Shown here one piece after another: positions 17,016-23,615 of a stretch of DNA of 37,712 nucleotides (within the stretch, counting starts at the first letter, position 1; each line of letters begins with the position of its first letter). The stretch comes from a virus: positions 1 through 37,712 of IMG/VR virus record IMGVR_UViG_3300020188_000003; one strand, written 5' to 3'. A program made the translations under genes and the position numbers. The notes beneath the pieces are model-generated. The model saw only the letters and a program-made list of their open reading frames with translations. It was not told the DNA's origin and made no database searches.

Positions 17016-17055
17016 AATACAGGGTTGATTATAAACCAATGTCAATATAAGTCAG
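17016..17055 (-). promoter_or_regulatory. Putative overlapping promoters for lysis and late genes
   Basis: On the minus strand the 67-nt gap before the endolysin contains CTGACT (17055-17050), 16 nt, then a perfect TATAAT (17033-17028). A second pair overlaps it: TTGACA (17045-17040), 18 nt, then TGTATT (17021-17016). Both would start transcripts just upstream of the endolysin. Sigma-70-like, so host polymerase would be used. Confidence 0.55.
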
Positions 17056-17060
17056 CCTCT

Positions 17061-17279
17061 TTATAATCGGTTTCGCTGGCGGTCTATTTTCATCATCAAT
17101 GAATTAAGGCGCTTTGCTGCCGCTTCCGCCTCGCTTCTTAATGTCACAACAATCTTACCAGGCAATAACCACCCGCCTTTTGGCAATGCCTTTACCGTTG
17201 CCATACCAATGTGAATGTCCTTGCTGGCTACGTCTTGCCAGTCTGTTTTTGCTTGTCCTTTCATCGTTGGAATATCCAC
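17061..17279 (-). CDS. Small uncharacterised protein, 72 aa
   Basis: A basic protein of 72 residues ending in a helical segment (VVTLRSEAEAAAKRLNSLMM). I prefer the GTG at 17279 to the TTG 6 nt upstream because GGAG lies 7 nt before the GTG. It lies between ssb and the late promoter, so it may be the last gene of the early leftward unit. The Arg/Lys-rich end might bind nucleic acid, but no motif is recognised. Confidence 0.6.
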   Translation of the reverse strand: MDIPTMKGQAKTDWQDVASKDIHIGMATVKALPKGGWLLPGKIVVTLRSEAEAAAKRLNSLMMKIDRQRNRL

Positions 17280-17297
17280 TGTCAATCTCCAAGGTTA

Positions 17298-17314
17298 ACG
17301 CGTGCCTCACGCGT
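17298..17314. repeat. Palindrome ACGCGTG-CCT-CACGCGT
   Basis: Perfect 7-base arms around a 3-base centre, in the 85-nt gap between the ssb stop and the next gene. An almost identical palindrome (centre CTG) lies at 15130-15146 within the small terminase gene. It could be a protein-binding site; the loop is short for an RNA terminator and no T-run follows. Confidence 0.5.
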
Positions 17315-17364
17315 GAAGCACGCAACAATAACGCGACTATCTTTAATGACCGGCCACGTAACGG

Positions 17365-17862
17365 TCAAAAAGGGATGTCGTCATCGAAGTCCATTGGCGG
17401 CTCATTGTACTGAGGCGGTGCGCTCTGCCTTTGACTTGCTCCCTGTTTCGCCTGGGCATAACCCCCGCTTTGCTGCCCCTGGAACTGTCCGGAATTTCCG
17501 GATTGTTGCCCTTGCGGTTTACCGTCAAGCATCTGGAACTCACCACCAGGGCCAACGACAACCTCAGTAGTGTACTGATCTTGACCTTGCTGGTTCTGCC
17601 ACTTGCGCGTGCGTAACTTGCCATCAATGTAAAGCTTTGAGCCTTTGCGTGTGTACTCGCCGGCCACCTCTGCCAACTTCCCGTACAACACAACACGGTG
17701 CCACTCGGTTTTTTCTACCGACTGCCCTGTCTGCTTGTCTTTGTACTGCTCACTGGTGGCAATGCTTAGATTTGCCACGGCGGTACCGTTAGGCATGTAT
17801 CTGATAGTTGGATCGTCACCGAGATTACCAACAATGATTACCTTGTTAATTCCGCGTGCCAT
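17365..17862 (-). CDS. ssb: Single-stranded DNA-binding protein, 165 aa
   Basis: The OB-fold part (residues 1-105) starts [20 protein letters not shown] and has the usual [19 protein letters not shown] and [18 protein letters not shown] segments. A Gly/Gln-rich linker follows, then the acidic tip DFDDDIPF used to recruit replication and repair partners. The ATG at 17862 is chosen because GGAGGA precedes it; the frame stays open upstream but without gene-like sequence. In the same transcription unit as the recombination proteins, it should coat single strands for replication and annealing. Confidence 0.95.
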   Translation of the reverse strand: MARGINKVIIVGNLGDDPTIRYMPNGTAVANLSIATSEQYKDKQTGQSVEKTEWHRVVLYGKLAEVAGEYTRKGSKLYIDGKLRTRKWQNQQGQDQYTTEVVVGPGGEFQMLDGKPQGQQSGNSGQFQGQQSGGYAQAKQGASQRQSAPPQYNEPPMDFDDDIPF

Positions 17863-18142
17863 TGCGCTCCTCCAAAGTTTGCCAGGCTTCATCTTCATCG
17901 CTGATAACACCATGCTGGCGGTCAACGCATTCACCCCTGGCTTGTTCAATTACCTGGTCAAACGCTTTTATCAACCCTTGCGCCTGCCCTCTTATTTCGC
18001 CGTTCATGTGCTTCTCGTGCTTCTGAGCCAGTAATCCATATTCACGGCGCGACACATCAAGCAATTCCACCAGCAATTCAATGTTGGCTTGCTGCATCCG
18101 TATTAACTCGTTGGCTTTGTGAAGGTCTTTGATTTCTTCCAC
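17846..18142 (-). CDS. Small helical protein before ssb, 98 aa
   Basis: The frame is open from an ATG at 18217, but that ATG lies directly after a terminator T-run and has no ribosome site. A GTG at 18142 is preceded by a perfect AAGGAGGTGA with 3-5 nt spacing, so I place the start there. The product is helical, with a leucine-rich coiled coil ([20 protein letters not shown]) and an acidic C-terminus. It overlaps ssb by 17 nt. The function is unknown. Confidence 0.65.
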   Translation of the reverse strand: MEEIKDLHKANELIRMQQANIELLVELLDVSRREYGLLAQKHEKHMNGEIRGQAQGLIKAFDQVIEQARGECVDRQHGVISDEDEAWQTLEERNGTRN

Positions 18143-18218
18143 TGTCACCTCCTTTCCAGCTGCTGCGTATGCCACTTTGAATGGCACACCTAACTGAAGC
18201 ATTGTCATTATTGGCATG

Positions 18219-18245
18219 AAACAAAAGCCCGGCGCATGGCCGGGC
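18219..18245 (-). terminator. Rho-independent terminator after the DUF2303 gene
   Basis: On the minus strand GCCCGGC, loop CATGC, GCCGGGC, then TTTTGTTT. It begins 9 nt after the DUF2303 stop and would separate the recombination and small-gene block from the ssb unit, or act as an attenuator. Confidence 0.8.
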
Positions 18246-18253
18246 CTCCCCTG

Positions 18254-19075
18254 TTAAGCTCTGAACTTACCTAAGTAAGTGATCAGCTCATAATCTTCAA
18301 AGCTGTCGTTCAACAACTCCATGAACTCTTGGCCCATTTCTTCCTGGACTGCTTCAAGACGCTTAATGCGAGCCACCAGCGCCGGCGCCTCACCACCAGT
18401 CAGCACAGATAGGCGTAACTCAAAGCTTCGTTCTGCCAGGCCGTTGTAAGGAATACAGGTGAAGCGGAACCCTGAAGGCATACCATGATCACTGCGCGCT
18501 TCAACATTTTCCAGGGCGCTGCGACTTGCTTTAAAGTCCTGAACTTCATGATCTTCCTTGCGGCTTGATTCGATAGTCAGGCGGCGAACAGCACTGATAG
18601 CCTTGGTCAACGCAATAGCATCACCTTCAGCATTGTATGCCTGGATATGATCACCCCAATCTTCCAGGAACTCAGCCAAGCGCTTTTGCGTCAGCTTGTT
18701 ACCGTCAACATCCAACACGGCGCGATATTCTGCTGTTTTCTGAAGTTGAAGCTTTGCAGTGTAGTCTGCATGGCCTGGCTGTTCTTCTGTGCCAAGGTTG
18801 AATACCGTCACTGCGTTCATGGCTTCAGGATCAACAAAGCAAGCTGCACCAGTGCGGTCATGGTCAGTACAGTAGCGCACAAAATCTTCAGGGCTGATTG
18901 TGCTCATGGCGCCACGATAGCGAACACGGCCAGCCATGTAGCGCTCAAGGTTTTGAATGTCGAACTTCTCCGGTGCAATAACAACCGGTGTCTGAAGGTT
19001 AACTTTATCCAATGCGGCTTGTACCGCTTCTGCTGTTTGGGCCTGTTGGATCTGCTCAATTGCTGATTTATCCAT
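18254..19075 (-). CDS. DUF2303 (YfdQ-like) phage protein, 273 aa
   Basis: Length and sequence agree with DUF2303, a family known from E. coli prophage CPS-53 (YfdQ) and many phages. Recognisable parts are the ISPEDFVRYCTDHDRTGAAC segment near residue 80, FNLGTEEQPGHADYTAKLQL, and the C-terminal PYNGLAERSFELRLSVLTGG. The family function is not known; its members usually lie among early recombination and anti-restriction genes as here. The ribosome site is poor (AAAGG about 11 nt upstream) and an A/T-rich leader precedes the ATG. Confidence 0.88.
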   Translation of the reverse strand: MDKSAIEQIQQAQTAEAVQAALDKVNLQTPVVIAPEKFDIQNLERYMAGRVRYRGAMSTISPEDFVRYCTDHDRTGAACFVDPEAMNAVTVFNLGTEEQPGHADYTAKLQLQKTAEYRAVLDVDGNKLTQKRLAEFLEDWGDHIQAYNAEGDAIALTKAISAVRRLTIESSRKEDHEVQDFKASRSALENVEARSDHGMPSGFRFTCIPYNGLAERSFELRLSVLTGGEAPALVARIKRLEAVQEEMGQEFMELLNDSFEDYELITYLGKFRA

Positions 19076-19109
19076 AATATTTTTTACCTTTAAGTAAGAT
19101 TTTTACATA

Positions 19110-19126
19110 GGGCGCACAAGGCGCCC
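19110..19126 (-). other. Intercistronic GC-rich hairpin
   Basis: On the minus strand GGGCGC, loop CTTGT, GCGCCC, 6 nt after the stop of the preceding gene. No T-run follows directly, so it is more likely an mRNA stabiliser or weak attenuator than a true terminator. Confidence 0.55.
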
Positions 19127-19131
19127 GGCGT

Positions 19132-19500
19132 TTAGTTGACTTTTTTGGTGTTCGGGAAAGCGCTCACCTTGTCTGAAGGTTCGCCTTTCTTGTCGAACAT
19201 TTGCCCTTGGTTCTCAGGGAAGAACGAAAGCGCACCACGAGTACCAACGTGCATTGGCGTACTGGTTGAGTTGTCCTCACTGATTGAACCTTTTGAAGTT
19301 GGGCGCTTGTACTTCAGTACATGGTCAATCTGTACCTGGTGACTGCTACCAATCTGCTTAATATCAAGCGTGATACTAACAGTGCCCTTCTTACCATGGT
19401 CGATAACTGACGCGGCCACATCACTGAGGATTGCTGAAAGCTTTTCCTCAAACACGCCACCATCAAGGTCGGCAATAAACTGATCTACTTTTGTGCTCAT
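19132..19500 (-). CDS. Conserved phage protein, 122 aa
   Basis: A 122-aa product starting [20 protein letters not shown] and including the pattern QVQIDHVLKYKRPTSKG followed by STSTPMHVGTRGALSFFPEN. This combination recurs in small phage proteins near DUF2303 genes; none has a known function to my knowledge. It is probably a small alpha/beta protein with a disordered Lys-rich C-terminus. It starts in an ATGA overlap with the Gp49/66 gene. Confidence 0.8.
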   Translation of the reverse strand: MSTKVDQFIADLDGGVFEEKLSAILSDVAASVIDHGKKGTVSITLDIKQIGSSHQVQIDHVLKYKRPTSKGSISEDNSTSTPMHVGTRGALSFFPENQGQMFDKKGEPSDKVSAFPNTKKVN

Positions 19501-19904
19501 AAGTCCACCCCATAAACAATGGATTCAAGTTCCTGTGACGCTTCAAGGCTAACGCCATGTTTGTCACACCACTCCGCCAGGCTATCCAGCGATTGAAGCT
19601 GATGTTTCAGGCGGTACCCTTCCAGGCGCCACAACTCTTTTCGCGCCGATTCTTCAGCATTCTGCTTGGCTATTTTCATTCCAAGCTCTGCGTCAAAGTT
19701 TTCAGGACTGGCACACGCGCTTATCTCGGTTGCCACACTGAAGCCATTACTCAGGAATGCTGTTGCCACTGTCGTAGTGGTGCCGGGCACCACATAGCAA
19801 TGGACGTTAAGATCAGCAACCAGGCTATCAATGCGAGCCGGCGTAATTCGCGGCGCTGTCAAACCCTTGTCCTGGATCTCTTTTTCTACTGCGTTATCAT
19901 CCAC
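19497..19904 (-). CDS. Phage Gp49/Gp66-family protein (N4 Gp49 / Sf6 Gp66), 135 aa
   Basis: The pattern [20 protein letters not shown], then [13 protein letters not shown]-like sequence with an Ala-Cys-Ala following, [20 protein letters not shown] and [10 protein letters not shown] belongs to the N4 Gp49 / Sf6 Gp66 family. The family is widespread in tailed phages and of unknown function. Start: GTG at 19904 with AGGAGA 6 nt upstream; the open frame to 19961 has no ribosome site. Its start overlaps the end of the csrA-like gene by 8 nt. Confidence 0.85.
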   Translation of the reverse strand: MDDNAVEKEIQDKGLTAPRITPARIDSLVADLNVHCYVVPGTTTTVATAFLSNGFSVATEISACASPENFDAELGMKIAKQNAEESARKELWRLEGYRLKHQLQSLDSLAEWCDKHGVSLEASQELESIVYGVDL

Positions 19905-20083
19905 GGTTTTTCTCCTGTTGGATTCTGTCGTAAATTTCCTCGCGGTGAACTTCAACATCACGCGGGGCGTTAACTCCCAATTTTACTTGGGAACCATTGA
20001 CGCCAAGCGGTACAACTTCGATAACCTCTCGCCCGGTGTCGATGATAAGTTTTTCTCCAATGCGTCTAGTTAAGAATCAGCAC
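19897..20083 (-). CDS. csrA: CsrA/RsmA-family translational regulator with apparent +1 frameshift after codon 4
   Basis: A GTG at 20083 with AAGGAG 7 nt upstream reads M-L-I-L and then meets N-stop (AAC TAG). One base out of phase, from 20073 to the stop at 19897, the frame reads [31 protein letters not shown] and REEIYDRIQ, plainly the rest of a CsrA protein. Skipping one base would give the canonical MLILTRR start and 61 residues, the usual CsrA length. The RNA-binding second strand with its Arg (VHREEIY) is intact. CsrA binds GGA-containing mRNA leaders and alters translation, so a phage copy could control host or phage messages. It may be a programmed +1 shift (stop codon in the A site), a disabled gene, or an assembly error. 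The start overlaps the preceding gene's end. Confidence 0.82.
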
Positions 20084-20321
20084 TGATATACTCCTTAAAT
20101 TCTGAAAAAAGGCGATCTTCATCATCGCTTGTTAACTTATTCTCAAGCCAGCTTGCTTGCCTTCCATTCCTATCAAGAATTTCAAATTCCCATTCCTCTG
20201 GATCGTTTGGCTCAAGGCTGGCACTTGTTATCGTGAAATTAGTGCCAGGGTAGTAATGCGTAACCCTGCAAATACATGGAATCCCTGACACCTTAGTTTC
20301 AAATTCAGTCGTCATTGCCAT
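20070..20321 (-). CDS. Small uncharacterised phage protein, 83 aa
   Basis: An acidic 83-aa protein starting [20 protein letters not shown], with two cysteines spaced CIC and a [17 protein letters not shown] segment. It resembles small phage proteins of unknown role. The ATG at 20321 follows AGG by 9 nt and overlaps the upstream gene by 17 nt. Its last codons contain the ribosome site and GTG start of the csrA-like gene, so translation of the two is probably coupled. Confidence 0.75.
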   Translation of the reverse strand: MAMTTEFETKVSGIPCICRVTHYYPGTNFTITSASLEPNDPEEWEFEILDRNGRQASWLENKLTSDDEDRLFSEFKEYISADS

Positions 20322-20721
20322 GTTGAAAACCTGAAAAATCAGGGCTTGAAGGCCAATTAGTTATTACGCCATCACCGTCAATATTAAGCTCTATGTAATC
20401 ACCATAAGAACCAGGAATAACACCGTTTGGAACATAGCCGTTGTGTATTTCTGCGATTACCTCGCCATTTGAATCAATAAGCGAGTAAGTTCCCATGTCG
20501 CATACTTTTATATGTAGGTTACGCACATCACCTTTTGGCCAGCCATATATAACCCCAGTTTCAACATCAACTTTTACTTTCCAGCACTTTTTACTTTCAT
20601 CAAGCATGGGGAAGTCTGTGGGCATGTCATCATCATCAGAATCGCCAATATATCTAGGCTCAACATCAATAATGACGTATTTAACATCAAACTCTTTTTC
20701 GATTAAAAATGTCGCTTTCAT
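20305..20721 (-). CDS. Conserved phage protein, 138 aa
   Basis: It starts MKATFLIEKEFDVKYVIIDV and ends with a GDYIELNIDGDGVITNW segment, with VDVETGVIYGWPKGDVRNLH and YSLIDSNGEVIA between them. I recall this arrangement from many phage proteins of about 130-140 aa near recombination genes, none of known function. Asp-rich in residues 34-41. The ATG at 20721 is chosen for the AGGAGA 6 nt upstream. The open frame to 20742 runs through the upstream hairpin region. Confidence 0.82.
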   Translation of the reverse strand: MKATFLIEKEFDVKYVIIDVEPRYIGDSDDDDMPTDFPMLDESKKCWKVKVDVETGVIYGWPKGDVRNLHIKVCDMGTYSLIDSNGEVIAEIHNGYVPNGVIPGSYGDYIELNIDGDGVITNWPSSPDFSGFQHGNDD

Positions 20722-20734
20722 GGTTTCTCCTAAT

Positions 20735-20752
20735 GGCGGCACAATGGCCGCC
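20735..20752 (-). other. Intercistronic GC-rich hairpin
   Basis: GGCGGC, six-base loop, GCCGCC between the stop of the coiled-coil protein gene and the ribosome site of the next. On the minus strand no T-run follows; the T-rich side (TTTGATTT) is on the plus strand, where it could stop antisense transcription. Confidence 0.5.
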
Positions 20753-20758
20753 TTTGAT

Positions 20759-21928
20759 TTATTTAACTGTCACTACAAAGCCGGTGAACTCATCACCAAC
20801 AATATCAACCGCGTACTGATCCATAAGCAGACTTAAAATTGCGCTGCTGTTTGAACTGTCGCACACAACCTTAATGGTTACTTCGCGGTCCTGCTCTGGT
20901 TCTTCTTGTTCTGGTGCAACCTCCTTGGCTTTCGCCTCTTGCTTATGGTGAATCGCGTCAATATCAACGCCTGGAAACTTCTCTTTGCGCTCAGCCTCAG
21001 CCTTTGCCGCCTGTTCAGCTGCTGCTTCTTGCTCAGCTGCTTCTTGCTCAGCTGCTTGTTTGGCCGCTTCTTCTTCAGCTTTCTTGGCCTCTGCCTGCTC
21101 AACCATTTCAGCCTGCGCCGCCATGGTTTCAAGCTGAGTGATTACCTGCTTATGCGCATCAAGCGCCTCTTGGTGACGATCGCCAAACTCTGCTGACGGT
21201 GGCTCATAGTTTCTCAAGCTTGCAATCTTGGCTAGTATTTCAGCTGCCTTCTTGCCCATTAAATCCATTGGGATCATGCGTAGCTTGTTGATACGATCAC
21301 CAATCTGCTGTTGAAGCTCCATAGCCTTGCGCGCTTCCTCGGCCTGCTTGCGCTCCTGCTCTGAACGCTCAAACGCCAGGCGCTCGGTGTACATTTCATT
21401 AAGGCGCTCAAGTGTTTCGTTTTTGGCTTCAGCGGCTTCCTTGCTTAGCTCAAAGAAGTCCTCAGCTGTATCAATGCTGTCAACTTCCTCAATCATTTCA
21501 GCAATAGTGGCGCTTTGCTGGTTGCGAGCCCGGACCACCCAAGAACGGATACCTTCAATTTTGGTGCGCAAGCGTGCAAGGCGTTCTTCCTTCATGCGCT
21601 TTTCTCGGTCATCAAACTCTTTCTTGGCATCCTTCATTGGCGTTTCGAGCTCAACCAACGCTTCAGTAATGCGCTTTGCTTCTGCATCAATGATTCGCCC
21701 GGCGTCAAGGTATGGCTGCTTAATGCGCTTACGCTCTGCATCAAGCGAAGTGCGCAAACTAACAAGCTCTTTCAAGCCATCCTTCACAAAGTTGTAGCCT
21801 TCCTCGGTATCAAGGCTTGGCACAACACCATAGCGCTCACGCAATTCAGCAAGCGCCGCTTCGGTCTTGTTGAAAACTTCTACTTCAACTTTTCCGGTTT
21901 CAATGTTAACTTCGTTTAGTGAAGTCAT
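20759..21928 (-). CDS. Coiled-coil recombination-associated protein (DUF1351-like), 389 aa
   Basis: Long helical protein with an early conserved part (ALAELRERYGVVPSLDTEEG, then LKELVSLRTSLDAERKRIKQ) seen in phage DUF1351-type proteins next to annealing recombinases. Residues about 270-315 are a run of Glu/Ala/Gln coiled coil (KKAEEEAAKQAAEQEAAEQE). The C-terminal 50 residues (REVTIKVVCDSSNSSAILSL) look like a small alpha/beta domain. It lies directly after the Rad52-like gene. It may help load the annealing protein, but this is inferred. AAAGGAGAAACCCT precedes the ATG. Confidence 0.75.
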   Translation of the reverse strand: MTSLNEVNIETGKVEVEVFNKTEAALAELRERYGVVPSLDTEEGYNFVKDGLKELVSLRTSLDAERKRIKQPYLDAGRIIDAEAKRITEALVELETPMKDAKKEFDDREKRMKEERLARLRTKIEGIRSWVVRARNQQSATIAEMIEEVDSIDTAEDFFELSKEAAEAKNETLERLNEMYTERLAFERSEQERKQAEEARKAMELQQQIGDRINKLRMIPMDLMGKKAAEILAKIASLRNYEPPSAEFGDRHQEALDAHKQVITQLETMAAQAEMVEQAEAKKAEEEAAKQAAEQEAAEQEAAAEQAAKAEAERKEKFPGVDIDAIHHKQEAKAKEVAPEQEEPEQDREVTIKVVCDSSNSSAILSLLMDQYAVDIVGDEFTGFVVTVK

Positions 21929-21961
21929 AGGGTTTCTCCTTTTGGATCACTGTCAATTTAG

Positions 21962-21979
21962 GCCCGGATTATTCCGGGC
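21962..21979 (-). other. Hairpin overlapping the stop of the Rad52-like gene
   Basis: On the minus strand GCCCGGA, ATAA, TCCGGGC; the loop contains the TAA stop codon of the Rad52-like gene. No T-run follows on that strand (TAAATTGACAG), but the plus strand reads GGGCTTCTTTTT, which would terminate antisense transcripts. Confidence 0.55.
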
Positions 21980-22790
21980 TTCTTTTTCCGCCACATTCAG
22001 GGCACTTACTATCTGGCTTGCCCTTTCCGACAACACCACAATCCGCACAAACCAGGTCAACGTCTGGCGCTATTTCATCCATGCGAGCCTGGAAGGCATC
22101 AACAAACGGCTTTTTCGCCTTTTCTTGGTCAATACCAAGCACCTGGCACTGTCTGGCAATCTTCTTCAGGTGGCCCTGGTGAACTGTGCGCAAGGCCGCC
22201 TTGTTAGGGATTTGCCCATAGGCTTTAAGCTCGCCTTCTGCCCACTCGCCAAACTCCTGGCGCTGCTTGATAAGCTCAGCGTCTGCATCATCAGCTTTTT
22301 TCACAGACTCTTTAACGCGTGCCGCCTCAACGTATGTCTGATCATCAAACAGGCCAAGGTACACATCAGCACTAAAACCAAGCATTGAAAGGCACTTCTT
22401 GATTGCATCGGTCAGGCTTTTCTTTGGCGCATCAAAGTCAGTCATTGAGCCATAGTGAGTACCAAGCACATAAGGCGTGTGACCAAAGTGGCTAACTTCT
22501 CGGCGCTCTCCTTCATCATCCAGGTACCAAAGCGTTAACTTGATGGTGTGCATGATTGAGTTACCAAGAACATTGCCGTTGTGAATAATTGGGCCTCCCT
22601 GGTCAAAGCGTTCTTCTGTGATCTCGTAACCCCAACCTTTACCAATAGGGCCAAAAATCTCAGTTGCACGCTTTACCATGTAAGTGCCGTTAATGCTGGT
22701 AACGATTCGGCCATTGAGCTCTGAAGCCTTGGTGTATCCAGGCGCTGTTTCGTCAACCTGCTTCCAGATAGATAGGTTTTTATCACTCAT
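21969..22790 (-). CDS. Rad52-like single-strand annealing protein candidate, 273 aa
   Basis: The first 150 residues contain TSINGTYMVKRATEIFGPIG, KGWGYEITEERFD and DAPKKSLTDAIKKCLSMLGF followed by SADVYLGLFDD. This pattern, with the lysine-rich TDAIKK segment, is found in a phage family often related to Rad52-type annealing proteins. A zinc ribbon follows at the C-terminus (CADCG and CPECGG). It would pair single-stranded DNA for recombination-dependent replication, with SSB from the same strand. The ATG at 22790 is chosen because AGGTGA lies 5 nt before it. It overlaps the preceding gene by 8 nt. The Rad52 link is from memory of the family. Confidence 0.72.
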   Translation of the reverse strand: MSDKNLSIWKQVDETAPGYTKASELNGRIVTSINGTYMVKRATEIFGPIGKGWGYEITEERFDQGGPIIHNGNVLGNSIMHTIKLTLWYLDDEGERREVSHFGHTPYVLGTHYGSMTDFDAPKKSLTDAIKKCLSMLGFSADVYLGLFDDQTYVEAARVKESVKKADDADAELIKQRQEFGEWAEGELKAYGQIPNKAALRTVHQGHLKKIARQCQVLGIDQEKAKKPFVDAFQARMDEIAPDVDLVCADCGVVGKGKPDSKCPECGGKRSPE

Positions 22791-23082
22791 CGTCATCACC
22801 TGGTTTGTATTCAAGCGCCTTCAATGACTGAATGCGGTCCTCAATGGTTTTCACTTTTGCGTGCGTATCAGCTTTGATTTTGTCTGCTGTCTTTTCAAGC
22901 ATTTCAATCTCGGCCGACACGCGGTCTGTTTGCGGAACAGCAACAATCACCTCATCAGTTCCAAGCGGAATGTAACCATACTCGCTCATATCTGAAGTGA
23001 AGGCTTGCGGCTCATCGGTATGCGGTGAAACTTGGATATAGATTTTCACCTTGATTGTTTCGGGTAGGGTGTTAGCGGTCAT
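22783..23082 (-). CDS. Small acidic protein with coiled coil, 99 aa
   Basis: Starts MTANTLPETIKVKIYIQVSP, then a beta-rich half and a helical half (SAEIEMLEKTADKIKADTHA). I chose the ATG at 23082, with GGAG 7 nt upstream; the frame remains open to 23217 but without gene-like sequence. It overlaps the small membrane protein gene (11 nt) and the Rad52-like gene (8 nt), so all three are probably co-translated. Function unknown; the position points to the recombination unit. Confidence 0.75.
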   Translation of the reverse strand: MTANTLPETIKVKIYIQVSPHTDEPQAFTSDMSEYGYIPLGTDEVIVAVPQTDRVSAEIEMLEKTADKIKADTHAKVKTIEDRIQSLKALEYKPGDDDE

Positions 23083-23260
23083 TGCCACTCTCCTTATCGC
23101 AGTTTGTTTCAGGGTTGAAGTTTGGCCAGTAGCCTTGCTCGACCATCTGGCAGTAATGCGCCTCCTGATCAAGTTGGTCCTGGTAATCCATGGAGCCAAC
23201 CAGGCCAAAAAGCCCAATCATTGCAGCCACTAACGCGGCAGACTTAATTTTCTTCTTCAT
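23072..23260 (-). CDS. Small secreted or membrane-anchored phage protein, 62 aa
   Basis: A basic start (MKKKIKSAALVAAMIGLFGL) and hydrophobic core form a signal peptide or a single membrane anchor (residues 8-23). The rest contains MDYQDQLDQEAHYCQMVEQG followed by YWPNF, a pattern I recall from many small early phage proteins of unknown role. Two cysteines (HYC and TNC) could pair in the periplasm. It is the first gene of the long leftward unit, 30 nt downstream of a strong promoter. Confidence 0.8.
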   Translation of the reverse strand: MKKKIKSAALVAAMIGLFGLVGSMDYQDQLDQEAHYCQMVEQGYWPNFNPETNCDKESGNDR

Positions 23261-23284
23261 AACGGCTCACTCTCCGTATCAGCG

Positions 23285-23319
23285 TTGAGTTGAAATTTAC
23301 AGCCATATAATACACGTGT
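23285..23319 (+). promoter_or_regulatory. Rightward promoter and candidate operator palindrome
   Basis: On the plus strand a perfect TATAAT (23306-23311) is preceded by TTGAGT 15 nt upstream (23285-23290), a weak -35 and short spacer. Just after it lies the 8-base palindrome ACACGTGT (23312-23319), which also overlaps the -35 of the leftward promoter. A dimer bound here could control both directions; the XRE protein at 23398 is the obvious candidate. Confidence 0.5.
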
Positions 23320-23322
23320 CAA
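23294..23322 (-). promoter_or_regulatory. Leftward early promoter
   Basis: On the minus strand a perfect TTGACA (23322-23317), a 17-nt spacer, then TAAATT (23299-23294). The -35 overlaps the palindrome ACACGTGT at 23312-23319. It would drive the leftward recombination and regulatory genes from 23260 on. Confidence 0.75.
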
Positions 23323-23397
23323 TAGTTATGTTTGCTTTTTTTAATTTCTCGTTGTAGCATTCACTCGAATCATCAAACCAACTATGAGGAAACGAAC

Positions 23398-23613
23398 ATG
23401 AACATTGGCCGCTCAGTAAAGGTAGCGTTGGCACAACGCGGTAAGACCGTGACCTGGCTATCTGAACAACTTGGCATTAGCCGCACACGCACCAGCACAA
23501 TTGCTAACTCTGAACGGGTAAGCCTATCCAATATCGAAAAGCTGGCTGCAATCTTTGAACTCACTGCATCTGAATTTATTGCATTAGGGGAACAGGACTA
23601 CAACAAGGAATAA
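23398..23613 (+). CDS. XRE-family HTH regulator (Cro-like), 71 aa
   Basis: A small helix-turn-helix protein starting MNIGRSVKVALAQRGKTVTW, with the recognition helix region LGISRTRTSTIANSERVSL and a C-terminal ASEFIALGEQ. Length and fold match Cro-type or small CI-like phage regulators. GAGG lies 8 nt before the ATG at 23398; a TTG start at 23332 would extend it through the promoter region without support. It is the first gene of the rightward operon and faces the leftward promoter, as in a lambdoid control region. No integrase or long CI repressor is seen, so a lysogeny role is doubtful. Confidence 0.85.
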   Translation: MNIGRSVKVALAQRGKTVTWLSEQLGISRTRTSTIANSERVSLSNIEKLAAIFELTASEFIALGEQDYNKE

Positions 23614-23615
23614 CC

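Noticed and set aside
23398-23613. CI-type lysogeny repressor
   Set aside because: 71 residues with an HTH only, no dimerisation or cleavage domain, and no integrase or excisionase in a complete genome.
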